Source of the DNA: Verrucolacustris sp044348085
Lineage (GTDB): Bacteria; Verrucomicrobiota; Verrucomicrobiia; Methylacidiphilales; Verrucolacustridaceae
Assembly: GCA_044348085.1 (NCBI GenBank)
Contig: JBIKTM010000005.1
Location: 1 to 64,000 of the forward strand
Direction: 5' to 3'
DNA length: 64,000 nucleotides
Below the pieces are notes generated by a model. The model saw only the letters and a program-made list of their open reading frames with translations. It was not told the origin of the DNA and did not search any database. Shown here piece by piece: positions 50,176 to 58,099 of this stretch. Numbering within the stretch: position 1 is the first letter of the stretch; every line of letters starts with the position of its first letter. The translations under genes and the position numbers were made by a program.

Positions 50176-51758
50176 CTACGACTGAATTTCATCTCCTCCA
50201 CTTTGGAGGGAACGATGACGCAGTCGTGGTGTCCGCCGAAGTTGGGCATATAGCCGACCTGTTCTAAAGTATCCTGCCGGAAGACAAAGGCGCCGGATTC
50301 CATTCGTTGGAATCCCGAAAAGATCACCAAGGCATATTTTCCATCATAGGTTGTGGCTGTGGTCTGAGTATCGACTCCGACATTTCGGAACTTTTTGACG
50401 ACTTTCCAGTCCTTGGTGCTCACGACATAAACATCCGATTTCATCGGCTTTGGTCGGAGAACGGTGAAGAAGCATTTTGAACCATCGATGGAGAAGTTGA
50501 CGTGGAAGGGGGAGGGATATTCGCCCTGCCACTCTTTGTCCTTGATGAAGGTAACCCGCTTCCATGCCCGTGGATCGTCGCTGGAGGTGTCGAATACGGC
50601 AACGTTGTTGGCGCGTAGATTGTTCATCATAACCAGGTGATTGCCAGAAGGATTGAATCCGGTCTCGTGGATGGGGTTGCCGACGGAAGGTAGGGTGACT
50701 TCCCAGGTGTCCGGGCTGTTCGAGACTTTTTTCACGGGCCAGTTGTCAGCGAGACCTTCGTTCGCCATCACGTAGCAAACGGGCTCCATAGAGGTGCGGT
50801 CGATGATAAAACCGCCTCCGCACATGCGAAGGCCGGCGATGGAGTAGCGGTTGCGCGGGTCGTGCAGGCAAAAATCCAGACCCGTCAGGGTATGGGGGCT
50901 AGCACCAGGAGTTTGGCCTTTCTCGACGAGGAGTTCTGCCATGGGAGCCATCTCGTAGTTAAGTTTGTTTCCCTTCGTCCCGTAATAGTCGTACTTCCCG
51001 TCTTTTCCTGGGGCCAGTTTAATGAGTCGGATGGTTCCGCCCTTCGTCCAAGTTTCTGCCAGAACCTTCGAGTTGGGGACCCAATCGCCCCGGAAGGAGG
51101 TAAGGACTTTGGTTTTATCCTGGCCGCGGGCCCGGGAGAAAAATCCCACCACATCCTTCTGACCGTCGGCGCAGGCAAAACCATTTCCATCTGGGAAAGG
51201 GACAGTATGGACGCCTAAACCGATTCCCGTCGTTTCGGAAACATCCTCAAGGAGTTCCATCTGATTTGATTTTCCATCGTACCCGACGCGGTAGATGTGA
51301 TTCCCCATTCCGTATTTGTCGAGCATGCCGTGCTCTTTGATTTTCGTATTGAGGCCGTACATTAGGACATTATCGCCACCTTGGGTGGAGTTAATGAATT
51401 CAAAGCCTTTGTAGGGGTCTCCGCTATCGGCATAGAAGGCAGCCAAATGGTGGGAGATCGGGCAGGAGTCCCCGTAGTTCCAGTAGGAAATCCATGAGAG
51501 GGTTTTTTGAGTTCCCAAATCGACGGCATGGGTTCCTCCGCCCAGCTTTTGTGGGGTGAGATAGATATATTTTCCAAGGGATTCGCGGATGCCTTGGTAG
51601 ACGGCATCTTCGATTAGGATCCCGTCTTCGTTTTTAGCGGCGTAGGAGGTACCAGGAAGGTAGCGGGTTAGACCGGCACCCGTAAGCCCGGCCAGACCAG
51701 CGAATCCGTAATAAAAGAAGCGACGACGGCTGATTTTTTCAAGGTGGGCATTCGACAT
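50163..51758 (-). CDS. Tat-exported NosZ/thiocyanate-dehydrogenase-like copper propeller protein
   Basis: 531 residues. The N terminus has a twin-arginine signal (SRRRFFYYGFAGLAGLTGAG). The mature part looks like a beta propeller: repeated strand patterns (VAVFDTSSDDP, DVYVVSTKDWKVV, GAFVFRQDTLEQV). Conserved-looking His/acidic sites include Lys71, His103-His104, His184, Glu269, Asp295, His364, His419 and His510-His511. Their spacing parallels, as I remember it, the copper ligands and active-site residues of thiocyanate dehydrogenase, a homologue of nitrous-oxide reductase; this comparison is from memory. It lacks the CuA domain of NosZ. It leads a unit with an ABC permease, an ABC-ATPase fusion and a CxC protein. 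Substrate unknown. Confidence 0.65.
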   Translation of the reverse strand: MSNAHLEKISRRRFFYYGFAGLAGLTGAGLTRYLPGTSYAAKNEDGILIEDAVYQGIRESLGKYIYLTPQKLGGGTHAVDLGTQKTLSWISYWNYGDSCPISHHLAAFYADSGDPYKGFEFINSTQGGDNVLMYGLNTKIKEHGMLDKYGMGNHIYRVGYDGKSNQMELLEDVSETTGIGLGVHTVPFPDGNGFACADGQKDVVGFFSRARGQDKTKVLTSFRGDWVPNSKVLAETWTKGGTIRLIKLAPGKDGKYDYYGTKGNKLNYEMAPMAELLVEKGQTPGASPHTLTGLDFCLHDPRNRYSIAGLRMCGGGFIIDRTSMEPVCYVMANEGLADNWPVKKVSNSPDTWEVTLPSVGNPIHETGFNPSGNHLVMMNNLRANNVAVFDTSSDDPRAWKRVTFIKDKEWQGEYPSPFHVNFSIDGSKCFFTVLRPKPMKSDVYVVSTKDWKVVKKFRNVGVDTQTTATTYDGKYALVIFSGFQRMESGAFVFRQDTLEQVGYMPNFGGHHDCVIVPSKVEEMKFSRSCTV

Positions 51759-51834
51759 AGGATCAATTTGTGTTTCGGGAATATAAGATCAAGAGTTAAA
51801 GCAATCCGGTGATTCGGACATTTTAACAAGTGTC

Positions 51835-52845
51835 TCAGCGGCGGAAGAAAAGGTGGTTGGAGAGGTAGTAAAGTTTTCCGGCTTGAAGGTGGAAGGATTC
51901 GGGAACCAGACTGACCTGAACTTTGGTGTTTGTATCCTGCTTTTGACCTAGGAACCTGAAAAGTCGGCTGAAGTGGAAGGGGGCTGTGTAGCGAATGACG
52001 GGTGCATCGACTGGGAGCTTTGCAATTTCTCGCGCGTCAGCGATTGCGTCTTGGAGGTATCCAGTGGCATCAACCAGTTTCAGATCCAGGGCTTGCTTGC
52101 CTGAAACGATCCGACCATCCGCCACCTGGGTTGGTAATTTATGGTCAGGAAAATCACGTTCGGTGACCACGATAGAGGAGAAGCGCTCAAAGGTTTCGGC
52201 AATCATATCTTGGACCAGTTTCTTTTCGGATTCTGAGGCGGGTCGGGCTGGATTCAGAAGGTCTTTGAGGGCTCCGCTTTTGAAGGTGAGGGTGGAAAGG
52301 CCGAGGATTTTGGAGAGCCCTTCGTAGTTCAGTGCTTGCATGATGACGCCGATACTTCCTGTGATGCAAAGTTCATGAGCGACGATGTGGGATCCGCCCA
52401 TGGCGGTGTAGTAACCGCCCGATGCTCCGACTGAGTCGAGGTAGACGATCACGGGTTTATCTTCACGAACGAGGGTAAGTTCATGATAGAGGTTGTCGCT
52501 GGCGGTGACTTCGCCACCCGGGCTATCGATATGAAGAAGAATGGCTGCGACGGAATCGTCATTGGCGGCCTGACGGATCTGGAGAATGACATCGTCGACC
52601 ATGCTGGAACCAATTTCACCTGGGATTTCCTGAGCTATGACTCCAAAGAGGTCGATCTTGGCGATGCGTTTTTTCTGTGAATCGTCTCCTTCGACAAACT
52701 CTTCATCGAAGTAGGGGGCTGGTTGGACATGGGAGGAGTTGGAGAGCAGTTGATGGTCTTTGGAAAGGAAGAGGAGATTGGCGAGGAGGCTGCTTCCGAG
52801 CAGAATCAGGCCAACGATGAAAAGGAGTTTTGATTGGCGAGCCAT
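51835..52845 (-). CDS. sppA: Signal peptide peptidase SppA
   Basis: 336 residues, one N-terminal transmembrane helix (LLFIVGLILLGSSLLANLLFL) and a ClpP/crotonase-fold protease domain: LHIDSPGGEVTASD, catalytic Ser in LDSVGASGGYYTAMG, GSIGV, and catalytic Lys in FKSGALKDLLNPARP. It degrades cleaved signal peptides in the membrane. Its ATG at 52845 lies 13 bases from the divergent tilS start. Confidence 0.93.
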   Translation of the reverse strand: MARQSKLLFIVGLILLGSSLLANLLFLSKDHQLLSNSSHVQPAPYFDEEFVEGDDSQKKRIAKIDLFGVIAQEIPGEIGSSMVDDVILQIRQAANDDSVAAILLHIDSPGGEVTASDNLYHELTLVREDKPVIVYLDSVGASGGYYTAMGGSHIVAHELCITGSIGVIMQALNYEGLSKILGLSTLTFKSGALKDLLNPARPASESEKKLVQDMIAETFERFSSIVVTERDFPDHKLPTQVADGRIVSGKQALDLKLVDATGYLQDAIADAREIAKLPVDAPVIRYTAPFHFSRLFRFLGQKQDTNTKVQVSLVPESFHLQAGKLYYLSNHLFFRR

Positions 52846-52858
52846 GAGAAAGGTAAGG

Positions 52859-53830
52859 ATGCGTCAGATTGAGGCGCAGGGCAAGGGGGTGTGGAGCCGA
52901 ATGGTTCAGGCGGTGGGATCGGAGTTGGGACGGGGTGCAAAAGTGGCGGTGGGAATTTCGGGTGGAGCAGACAGCGTAGTTTTAGCCGAGGCTATTCTGA
53001 GGAGTGGAGGGGAGCCGATTCTTTTGCATTTCAATCACCGTTGGAGGGGGCGGGTGGGGGATAAGGATGCGTTGTGGGTGAAGACGTGGGGCAAGAGGAG
53101 GGGTTTGAGAGTGGTGGTAGGGCGTTCCCATAAGCCTGGGAGGACGGGGGAGGGTGAGGCGCGGGAATTGAGATGGGACTTCTTTCGCAAGGCGATGAGA
53201 CGAATTGGAGTGAAGCAGTTGTGGCTTGCGCAGCAAGCGGATGACCAAGCGGAGACGGTTTTAATGCAGTTACTTCGTGGAGCAGGGGTGGATGGAATGG
53301 CTGGAATGACAGTGCGATCCAAATCATCTGGATTGGATGTGGTGCGACCTCTTTTGGGGTTTACGCGGAAGGAGGTGAGAGATGCGGCAAGGGAGGAGGG
53401 CTTGCGTTGGAGGGAGGACAAGACGAATGAGGATGAGAAGGGATGGAGATCCCGCGTGCGTCACAAAGTTTTGCCGTACTTGTCGAAGACGTATGGGCGC
53501 GAGGTGCGGGGGGCGTTGTGTCGTGCGGCAGAAATCTTTGCTGGGGAGAAAGAGTATTGGGAAAAGGAGCTAGGAAAAATTTCGACTCGGCCAGATGTAC
53601 GGGATTGGAGGAAAAAAGAGGTGGCTTGGCAGAGGCGTGCGATTCGAATTTGGTTGGGGATGAGGGGTCATCGTGGAGCAACTTTTGCGGAGGTTGAGGG
53701 AGTTCGTAAATACGTGGTGATGGGAAAGAGCAGTGGCTGGCAGTTCAAAGGAGGCAGGGTGACGAGATCTAAAAACAAGCTCTTCTGGATCAAGGAGATG
53801 GGTCGCATTGCACACGCAGGGCAATCGTGA
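52859..53830 (+). CDS. tilS: tRNA(Ile)-lysidine synthase
   Basis: 323 residues from ATG 52859 (AAGG upstream; ATG 52844 is an alternative and would share CATG with the sppA start). PP-loop VAVGISGGADSVVLAEA near residue 30, LHFNHRWRGR, QLWLAQQADDQAETVLMQLLRG and the RVRHKVLPYL motif are TilS signatures. It converts C34 of the minor isoleucine tRNA to lysidine. It lacks the full C-terminal domains of E. coli TilS, as many bacterial versions do. Confidence 0.9.
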   Translation: MRQIEAQGKGVWSRMVQAVGSELGRGAKVAVGISGGADSVVLAEAILRSGGEPILLHFNHRWRGRVGDKDALWVKTWGKRRGLRVVVGRSHKPGRTGEGEARELRWDFFRKAMRRIGVKQLWLAQQADDQAETVLMQLLRGAGVDGMAGMTVRSKSSGLDVVRPLLGFTRKEVRDAAREEGLRWREDKTNEDEKGWRSRVRHKVLPYLSKTYGREVRGALCRAAEIFAGEKEYWEKELGKISTRPDVRDWRKKEVAWQRRAIRIWLGMRGHRGATFAEVEGVRKYVVMGKSSGWQFKGGRVTRSKNKLFWIKEMGRIAHAGQS

Positions 53831-53851
53831 TAATCTTTAGCTCTTCAGTTT

Positions 53852-55933
53852 ATGCCTAACCCTCGTTCAAACTCACGCAAGCCCCCCAAGTTGCCACGTC
53901 CACCCGTTCGCCGACAGGACCCGAATAAAGCGGATGGGCCGAACTGGAGAGGCGTTGTTTTATTTTTAGTCTCTGCCTCCGTTTTGCTTTTGGCGTTTTA
54001 TGCCCATCAAAGTCAGAATGCGGCATCGGTTCGTGATTTAACCTTTGCGGAATTTGAAGGGTATTTGAAGGAGGGGAAGGTCAAGGATGTGACCTTAAAT
54101 GTGGAGCCGGCTGTGAACGTGCGTTGGCTTTCGGGAAAATTCGAGCCACCTGAGGCGCTCAAGAAAAGCGTACGAACGGATGCGCAGGGTTATACGGGAT
54201 ACAAGGTGACGGTAGATCTGGCCTTTAAACAGAATTTGGAGCAGGTGCTGGCGGCAAATGGATTTCCCCAGGTAAGTCAAAAGGTGATCGATAATTCAAC
54301 ATGGCAAGCTTTGGCGGGGACACTGCCCTTTGTCCTTTTTGTTCTGATCATGTACTTTTTCTTCCGGCAACAGATTCGGATGGCAGGGAAATCGGCTTTT
54401 AGTTTTGGTAAGAGCAAAGCGCGGATTCTTTCGAAGGATAAAAACAAGGTCACCTTTGCGGATGTGGCTGGGGTGGAAGAGGCGAAGGATGAGGTGAGTG
54501 AGATTGTGGAGTTTTTGCGGGATCCAAAAAAGTTTCAGAAATTAGGCGGACGGATTCCTAAGGGAATTTTGATGGTAGGACCTCCGGGAACGGGAAAAAC
54601 TCTTTTGGCGAAGGCGATTGCGGGGGAAGCGGATGTTCCATTTTACGGAATCAGCGGTTCCGATTTTGTGGAGATGTTTGTGGGTGTGGGAGCTTCCCGT
54701 GTGCGAGATATGTTTGAGCAGGGGAAGAAGACAGCTCCGTGTTTGATTTTCATTGATGAGATTGATGCCGTGGGGCGGAGTCGGGGTCACGGAGTGGGGG
54801 GTGGGCACGATGAGAGAGAGCAGACATTGAATGCCCTCTTGGTGGAGATGGATGGAATTGATACGGCGGAGGGGGTGATCATTATTGCAGCGACGAATCG
54901 TAAGGATGTGTTGGATCCGGCGCTGTTACGTCCAGGACGGTTTGATCGGGAGGTGCACATCAATCTTCCTGACGTCAAAGGTCGTGAGGAGATTCTAAAG
55001 GTGCATGCGAAAAAGGTGAAAGCAATGGAGACCGTGTCTTGGGCTACGCTTGCGCGAAGCACCCCTGGTTTTTCGGGAGCGGAGCTGGCCAACGTGATCA
55101 ATGAGGCGGCTTTGATGGCGGCTCGGAGAGATGCGGAAGCGATCACTCAGGCGGATCTAGAGGAGGCGAGGGACAAGGTGCGGTTCGGACGGGAGCGCAG
55201 GAGCTTGGCGATGAGTGATGAGCAGAAAAAGCTGACGGCCTATCATGAAGCGGGGCATGCCATGTTGAATCTTGCTCTGGAGCATACGGATCCTCTGCAC
55301 AAAGTTTCGATCATACCGCGTGGTCCTGCGTTAGGGGTGACGATGATGTTGCCGATTGAAGATCGGTATGGGTATGGAAAGAAAAAGGTGTTGGATGACC
55401 TTTGTGTTGCGATGGGGGGAAGAGTGGCCGAGGAGATGTTTTTGGGGGATATCTCCAGCGGTGCCAGTGGGGACATTAAGATGGCCACGTGGTATGCGAA
55501 GAAGATGGTTTGTGAGTGGGGAATGAGTGGTCGTATGGGAATGATCGAATATGGGGATCATGAGGATTATGTTTTCCTGGGTCGGGATATTGGCCGGTCG
55601 AGGGGATATAGCGAGAAGACGGCACGGGAGATTGATGAGGAAGTGCATCAGATCGTCAACGGAGCCCATGAGCGGGCAAAAAAGATTTTGGAGGAAAACC
55701 GGGCAAAGGTGGAACTCATTGCGTCGGCCCTGCTGGAGTATGAGACTTTGGATGGGGCTCAAGTGGAGGAGATTGTGAAGCATGGGCGAATGATGAATCC
55801 GCCTCCCAAAGGATTATCAGCACCTTCGACGCCAACCCCTAGCGAGTCTCTTCCCGTGAATCGGCCGATTGAGAAGGTGAAGGACAAAGGCGGAATTTTG
55901 CCTGGGTTGGAAGGCGCACCTGCTGGGGCGTAA
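53852..55933 (+). CDS. ftsH: ATP-dependent zinc metalloprotease FtsH
   Basis: 693 residues. Two transmembrane helices (GVVLFLVSASVLLLAFYAH and LPFVLFVLIMYFFF) flank a periplasmic domain. AAA+ part: Walker A GPPGTGKTLLAKAIAG, the pore residues in GSDFVEMFVGVGASRVRD, Walker B IFIDEIDAVGR, SRH ATNRKDVLDPALLRPGRFDR. Protease: HEAGH near residues 464-468. It degrades membrane proteins and LpxC-type regulators. tilS lies upstream by 21 bases, a common pairing. Confidence 0.96.
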   Translation: MPNPRSNSRKPPKLPRPPVRRQDPNKADGPNWRGVVLFLVSASVLLLAFYAHQSQNAASVRDLTFAEFEGYLKEGKVKDVTLNVEPAVNVRWLSGKFEPPEALKKSVRTDAQGYTGYKVTVDLAFKQNLEQVLAANGFPQVSQKVIDNSTWQALAGTLPFVLFVLIMYFFFRQQIRMAGKSAFSFGKSKARILSKDKNKVTFADVAGVEEAKDEVSEIVEFLRDPKKFQKLGGRIPKGILMVGPPGTGKTLLAKAIAGEADVPFYGISGSDFVEMFVGVGASRVRDMFEQGKKTAPCLIFIDEIDAVGRSRGHGVGGGHDEREQTLNALLVEMDGIDTAEGVIIIAATNRKDVLDPALLRPGRFDREVHINLPDVKGREEILKVHAKKVKAMETVSWATLARSTPGFSGAELANVINEAALMAARRDAEAITQADLEEARDKVRFGRERRSLAMSDEQKKLTAYHEAGHAMLNLALEHTDPLHKVSIIPRGPALGVTMMLPIEDRYGYGKKKVLDDLCVAMGGRVAEEMFLGDISSGASGDIKMATWYAKKMVCEWGMSGRMGMIEYGDHEDYVFLGRDIGRSRGYSEKTAREIDEEVHQIVNGAHERAKKILEENRAKVELIASALLEYETLDGAQVEEIVKHGRMMNPPPKGLSAPSTPTPSESLPVNRPIEKVKDKGGILPGLEGAPAGA

Positions 55934-55951
55934 GCTTTTCTTTCTGGGGTG

Positions 55952-56785
55952 ATGAATTTCCCGGCCACAGTGAAGTGGCAGTGTGGGAATCGAAGGATCG
56001 AGATTCAGGCGGGCCGCCCTTTTCTCCTCGGAATCCTCAATGTAACGCCCGACTCCTTCTCCGATGGGGGTAAGTATGAGAAACGGGATACGGCGGTGCG
56101 GAGAGGTTTGGAGTTGTGTGAGGTGGCGGATGGGGTGGATGTGGGGGGTGAATCGACAAGGCCTGGGGCGGAGGCAATTTCAGCCAAGGAGGAGAGGCAA
56201 AGGGTGATTCCCGTTTTAAAGCAGATTCGAAGTGAGAGGCCTGATGTTTTTTTGTCGGTCGACACCTACAAGATGGAGGTAGCCAAGGCGGCGGTGGAGG
56301 AAGCCGGGGTGGAGGTGGTGAACGATGTGGGTGGTGGAAGGTGGGATGAGGGGATGTGGGATTGGTTGGGTGGTACGAGGGTGGGTTATGTATGTATGCA
56401 TGCTGGGGGTAAGCCCCAAGAGATGCAGAAAAACCCTTCCTATCAAAACGTGGTCAAAGAGGTGGGTCACTTTTTTGAACAACGAATGAATGGAATGGAG
56501 AAAGCGGGGATTGAAGCGGAGAGGGTAGTGCTGGATGTGGGGGTGGGTTTTGGCAAGTTGGCGGAGCATAACCGAGCCTTGCTGGAAGGGGATTGGGGGG
56601 GGGTGTCTCGTCCCTTGATGTGGGGATTGTCACGGAAATCGTTTCTTGGGGTGACGGAAAAGGAGAAAGGTTTGAAAAGTCGGGATGAGGCGTTGGATTG
56701 GTGGCATAGGGAACTATTAACTAAGGGGAGGCCTATGGTTTGGCGTGTTCACGATCCTGCCCGAGTGCGAGCAAATTTGTTTTAA
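55952..56785 (+). CDS. folP: Dihydropteroate synthase
   Basis: 277 residues from ATG 55952 (GTG 55949 possible). LGILNVTPDSFSDGGKY, DVGGESTRPGAEAIS, LSVDTYKMEVAKAAVE, VNDVGGGRWD and WGLSRKSFLG are FolP signatures. It joins p-aminobenzoate to dihydropterin pyrophosphate in folate synthesis. It follows ftsH by 18 bases, as in many bacteria (tilS-ftsH-folP). Confidence 0.94.
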   Translation: MNFPATVKWQCGNRRIEIQAGRPFLLGILNVTPDSFSDGGKYEKRDTAVRRGLELCEVADGVDVGGESTRPGAEAISAKEERQRVIPVLKQIRSERPDVFLSVDTYKMEVAKAAVEEAGVEVVNDVGGGRWDEGMWDWLGGTRVGYVCMHAGGKPQEMQKNPSYQNVVKEVGHFFEQRMNGMEKAGIEAERVVLDVGVGFGKLAEHNRALLEGDWGGVSRPLMWGLSRKSFLGVTEKEKGLKSRDEALDWWHRELLTKGRPMVWRVHDPARVRANLF

Positions 56786-56835
56786 TGTGTGGATTTTCTC
56801 GTTTGCGTAGGTGTGCGGTAAGGTAGGCTTATGGG

Positions 56836-57375
56836 ATGAGCGAAGAGATTCAACTGAAGAGAGAAGTTGAGGCGACGGCGATTCCTGCGGGAACAAAAAA
56901 GAAGTTGATGGAGGGGACTGCGGTTGTGGTAACGCAAGATTTGGGAGGAACCTTTACGATTCATGCGACAGCAGAGGGCGGGCTTTATCGAATTGAGGGA
57001 AAGGATGCGGATGCGCTGGGACGAAAAGTGGCTGAGGTGAGTGGTGTTGAGTCGGGTAAAGAGGCTGGGGAGGAGGAGGTTTGGGCAGTTTTGAAGACCT
57101 GTTATGATCCTGAGATTCCTGTGAATATTGTGGATCTGGGGCTGATTTACAGCATGGAACTAAAGAATACGGACGGCGGAGGAAAGAGAGCCGATGTGAA
57201 GATGACGTTGACGGCGCAGGGGTGTGGGATGGGGCCGTCTATCGCTGCGGATGCGCGACAGAAGATTTTGAGCCTCACTGGAGTCCAAGAGGCGCAGGTG
57301 GATGTAGTGTGGGATCCGCCTTGGGGGCCCCAGATGATCACTCCGGATGGTCGCAAGAAGTTGGGGATGGATTAG
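56836..57375 (+). CDS. sufT: Fe-S cluster assembly protein SufT (MIP18/DUF59 family)
   Basis: 179 residues. A ~75-residue N-terminal extension (ATAIPAGTKKKLMEGTAVVVTQDLGG) typical of SufT precedes the DUF59 domain: VWAVLKTCYDPEIPVNIVDLGLIYSM and LTAQGCGMGPSIAADARQKI with its conserved Cys. It helps mature Fe-S proteins. No other suf genes are adjacent. The start ATG has no strong ribosome site. Confidence 0.9.
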   Translation: MSEEIQLKREVEATAIPAGTKKKLMEGTAVVVTQDLGGTFTIHATAEGGLYRIEGKDADALGRKVAEVSGVESGKEAGEEEVWAVLKTCYDPEIPVNIVDLGLIYSMELKNTDGGGKRADVKMTLTAQGCGMGPSIAADARQKILSLTGVQEAQVDVVWDPPWGPQMITPDGRKKLGMD

Positions 57376-57379
57376 TCGG

Positions 57380-58099
57380 ATGTTTGTCATTCCCTCGATT
57401 GATCTGATGGCGGGCGAAGTGGTGCGTCTGGCCCAAGGCAAAGCCACCGAGAAGAAGGTTTACAGCAAGGATCCGATGGCGATGGCGAGGCGTTGGGAGA
57501 AAGTGGATGGGAAGGTTCTTCATTTGGTCGATCTGGAAGGTGCTTTTGAAGGCCAGATGCGAAATCTGGAGATGATCGGGCAGATTGCCCGTTCCGTTAA
57601 GATGCCGTGCCAAGTCGGAGGGGGAATTCGGGATCTGGCCGTAGCTGAAAAAATACTGAAGGCAGGTGCGATGAGGGTGATTTTTGGAAGCGTGGCTTGT
57701 GATTCCCCCGAGACGATTGATGAGGCGGTAAAGAAATTCGGACCAGAGAGAGTGGTGGTGGGGATCGATGCGCGTGATGGGGTGGTAGAAACACGTGGAT
57801 GGACTAAGCCGAGTGGGTGGAAGGCGGTGGATCTTGCGGCACGAATGGCGAAGGGTGGAGTCATTCGAATTATTTATACGGACGTGGTACGTGATGGGAT
57901 GATGACCGGCCCGAACATTCCAGCGGTGCAGGAGATGATCCGTGCCTTCCCTGGAAAGGTGATCTCCTCGGGGGGAATCAGTGGCCTGAAAGATCTTCAG
58001 GCTCTCGATAAGGCGGGAGGAGTTGAGGGGGTGATCGTTGGACGCGCGCTTTACGAGGGTGCGATGGAGGATGAAGTGTGTCGGTTGAGTACGTTTTAA
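57380..58099 (+). CDS. hisA: Phosphoribosylformimino-AICAR ribotide isomerase
   Basis: 239 residues from ATG 57380. VIPSIDLMAGEVVRLAQG has the catalytic Asp; QVGGGIRDLAVAEKIL, GIDARDGVVETRGW, IIYTDVVRDGMMTGPN (second catalytic Asp) and VISSGGISGLKDLQAL match HisA. Histidine biosynthesis; the other his genes are not linked. It begins 4 bases after the sufT stop and overlaps the helicase gene by 22 bases. Confidence 0.93.
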   Translation: MFVIPSIDLMAGEVVRLAQGKATEKKVYSKDPMAMARRWEKVDGKVLHLVDLEGAFEGQMRNLEMIGQIARSVKMPCQVGGGIRDLAVAEKILKAGAMRVIFGSVACDSPETIDEAVKKFGPERVVVGIDARDGVVETRGWTKPSGWKAVDLAARMAKGGVIRIIYTDVVRDGMMTGPNIPAVQEMIRAFPGKVISSGGISGLKDLQALDKAGGVEGVIVGRALYEGAMEDEVCRLSTF

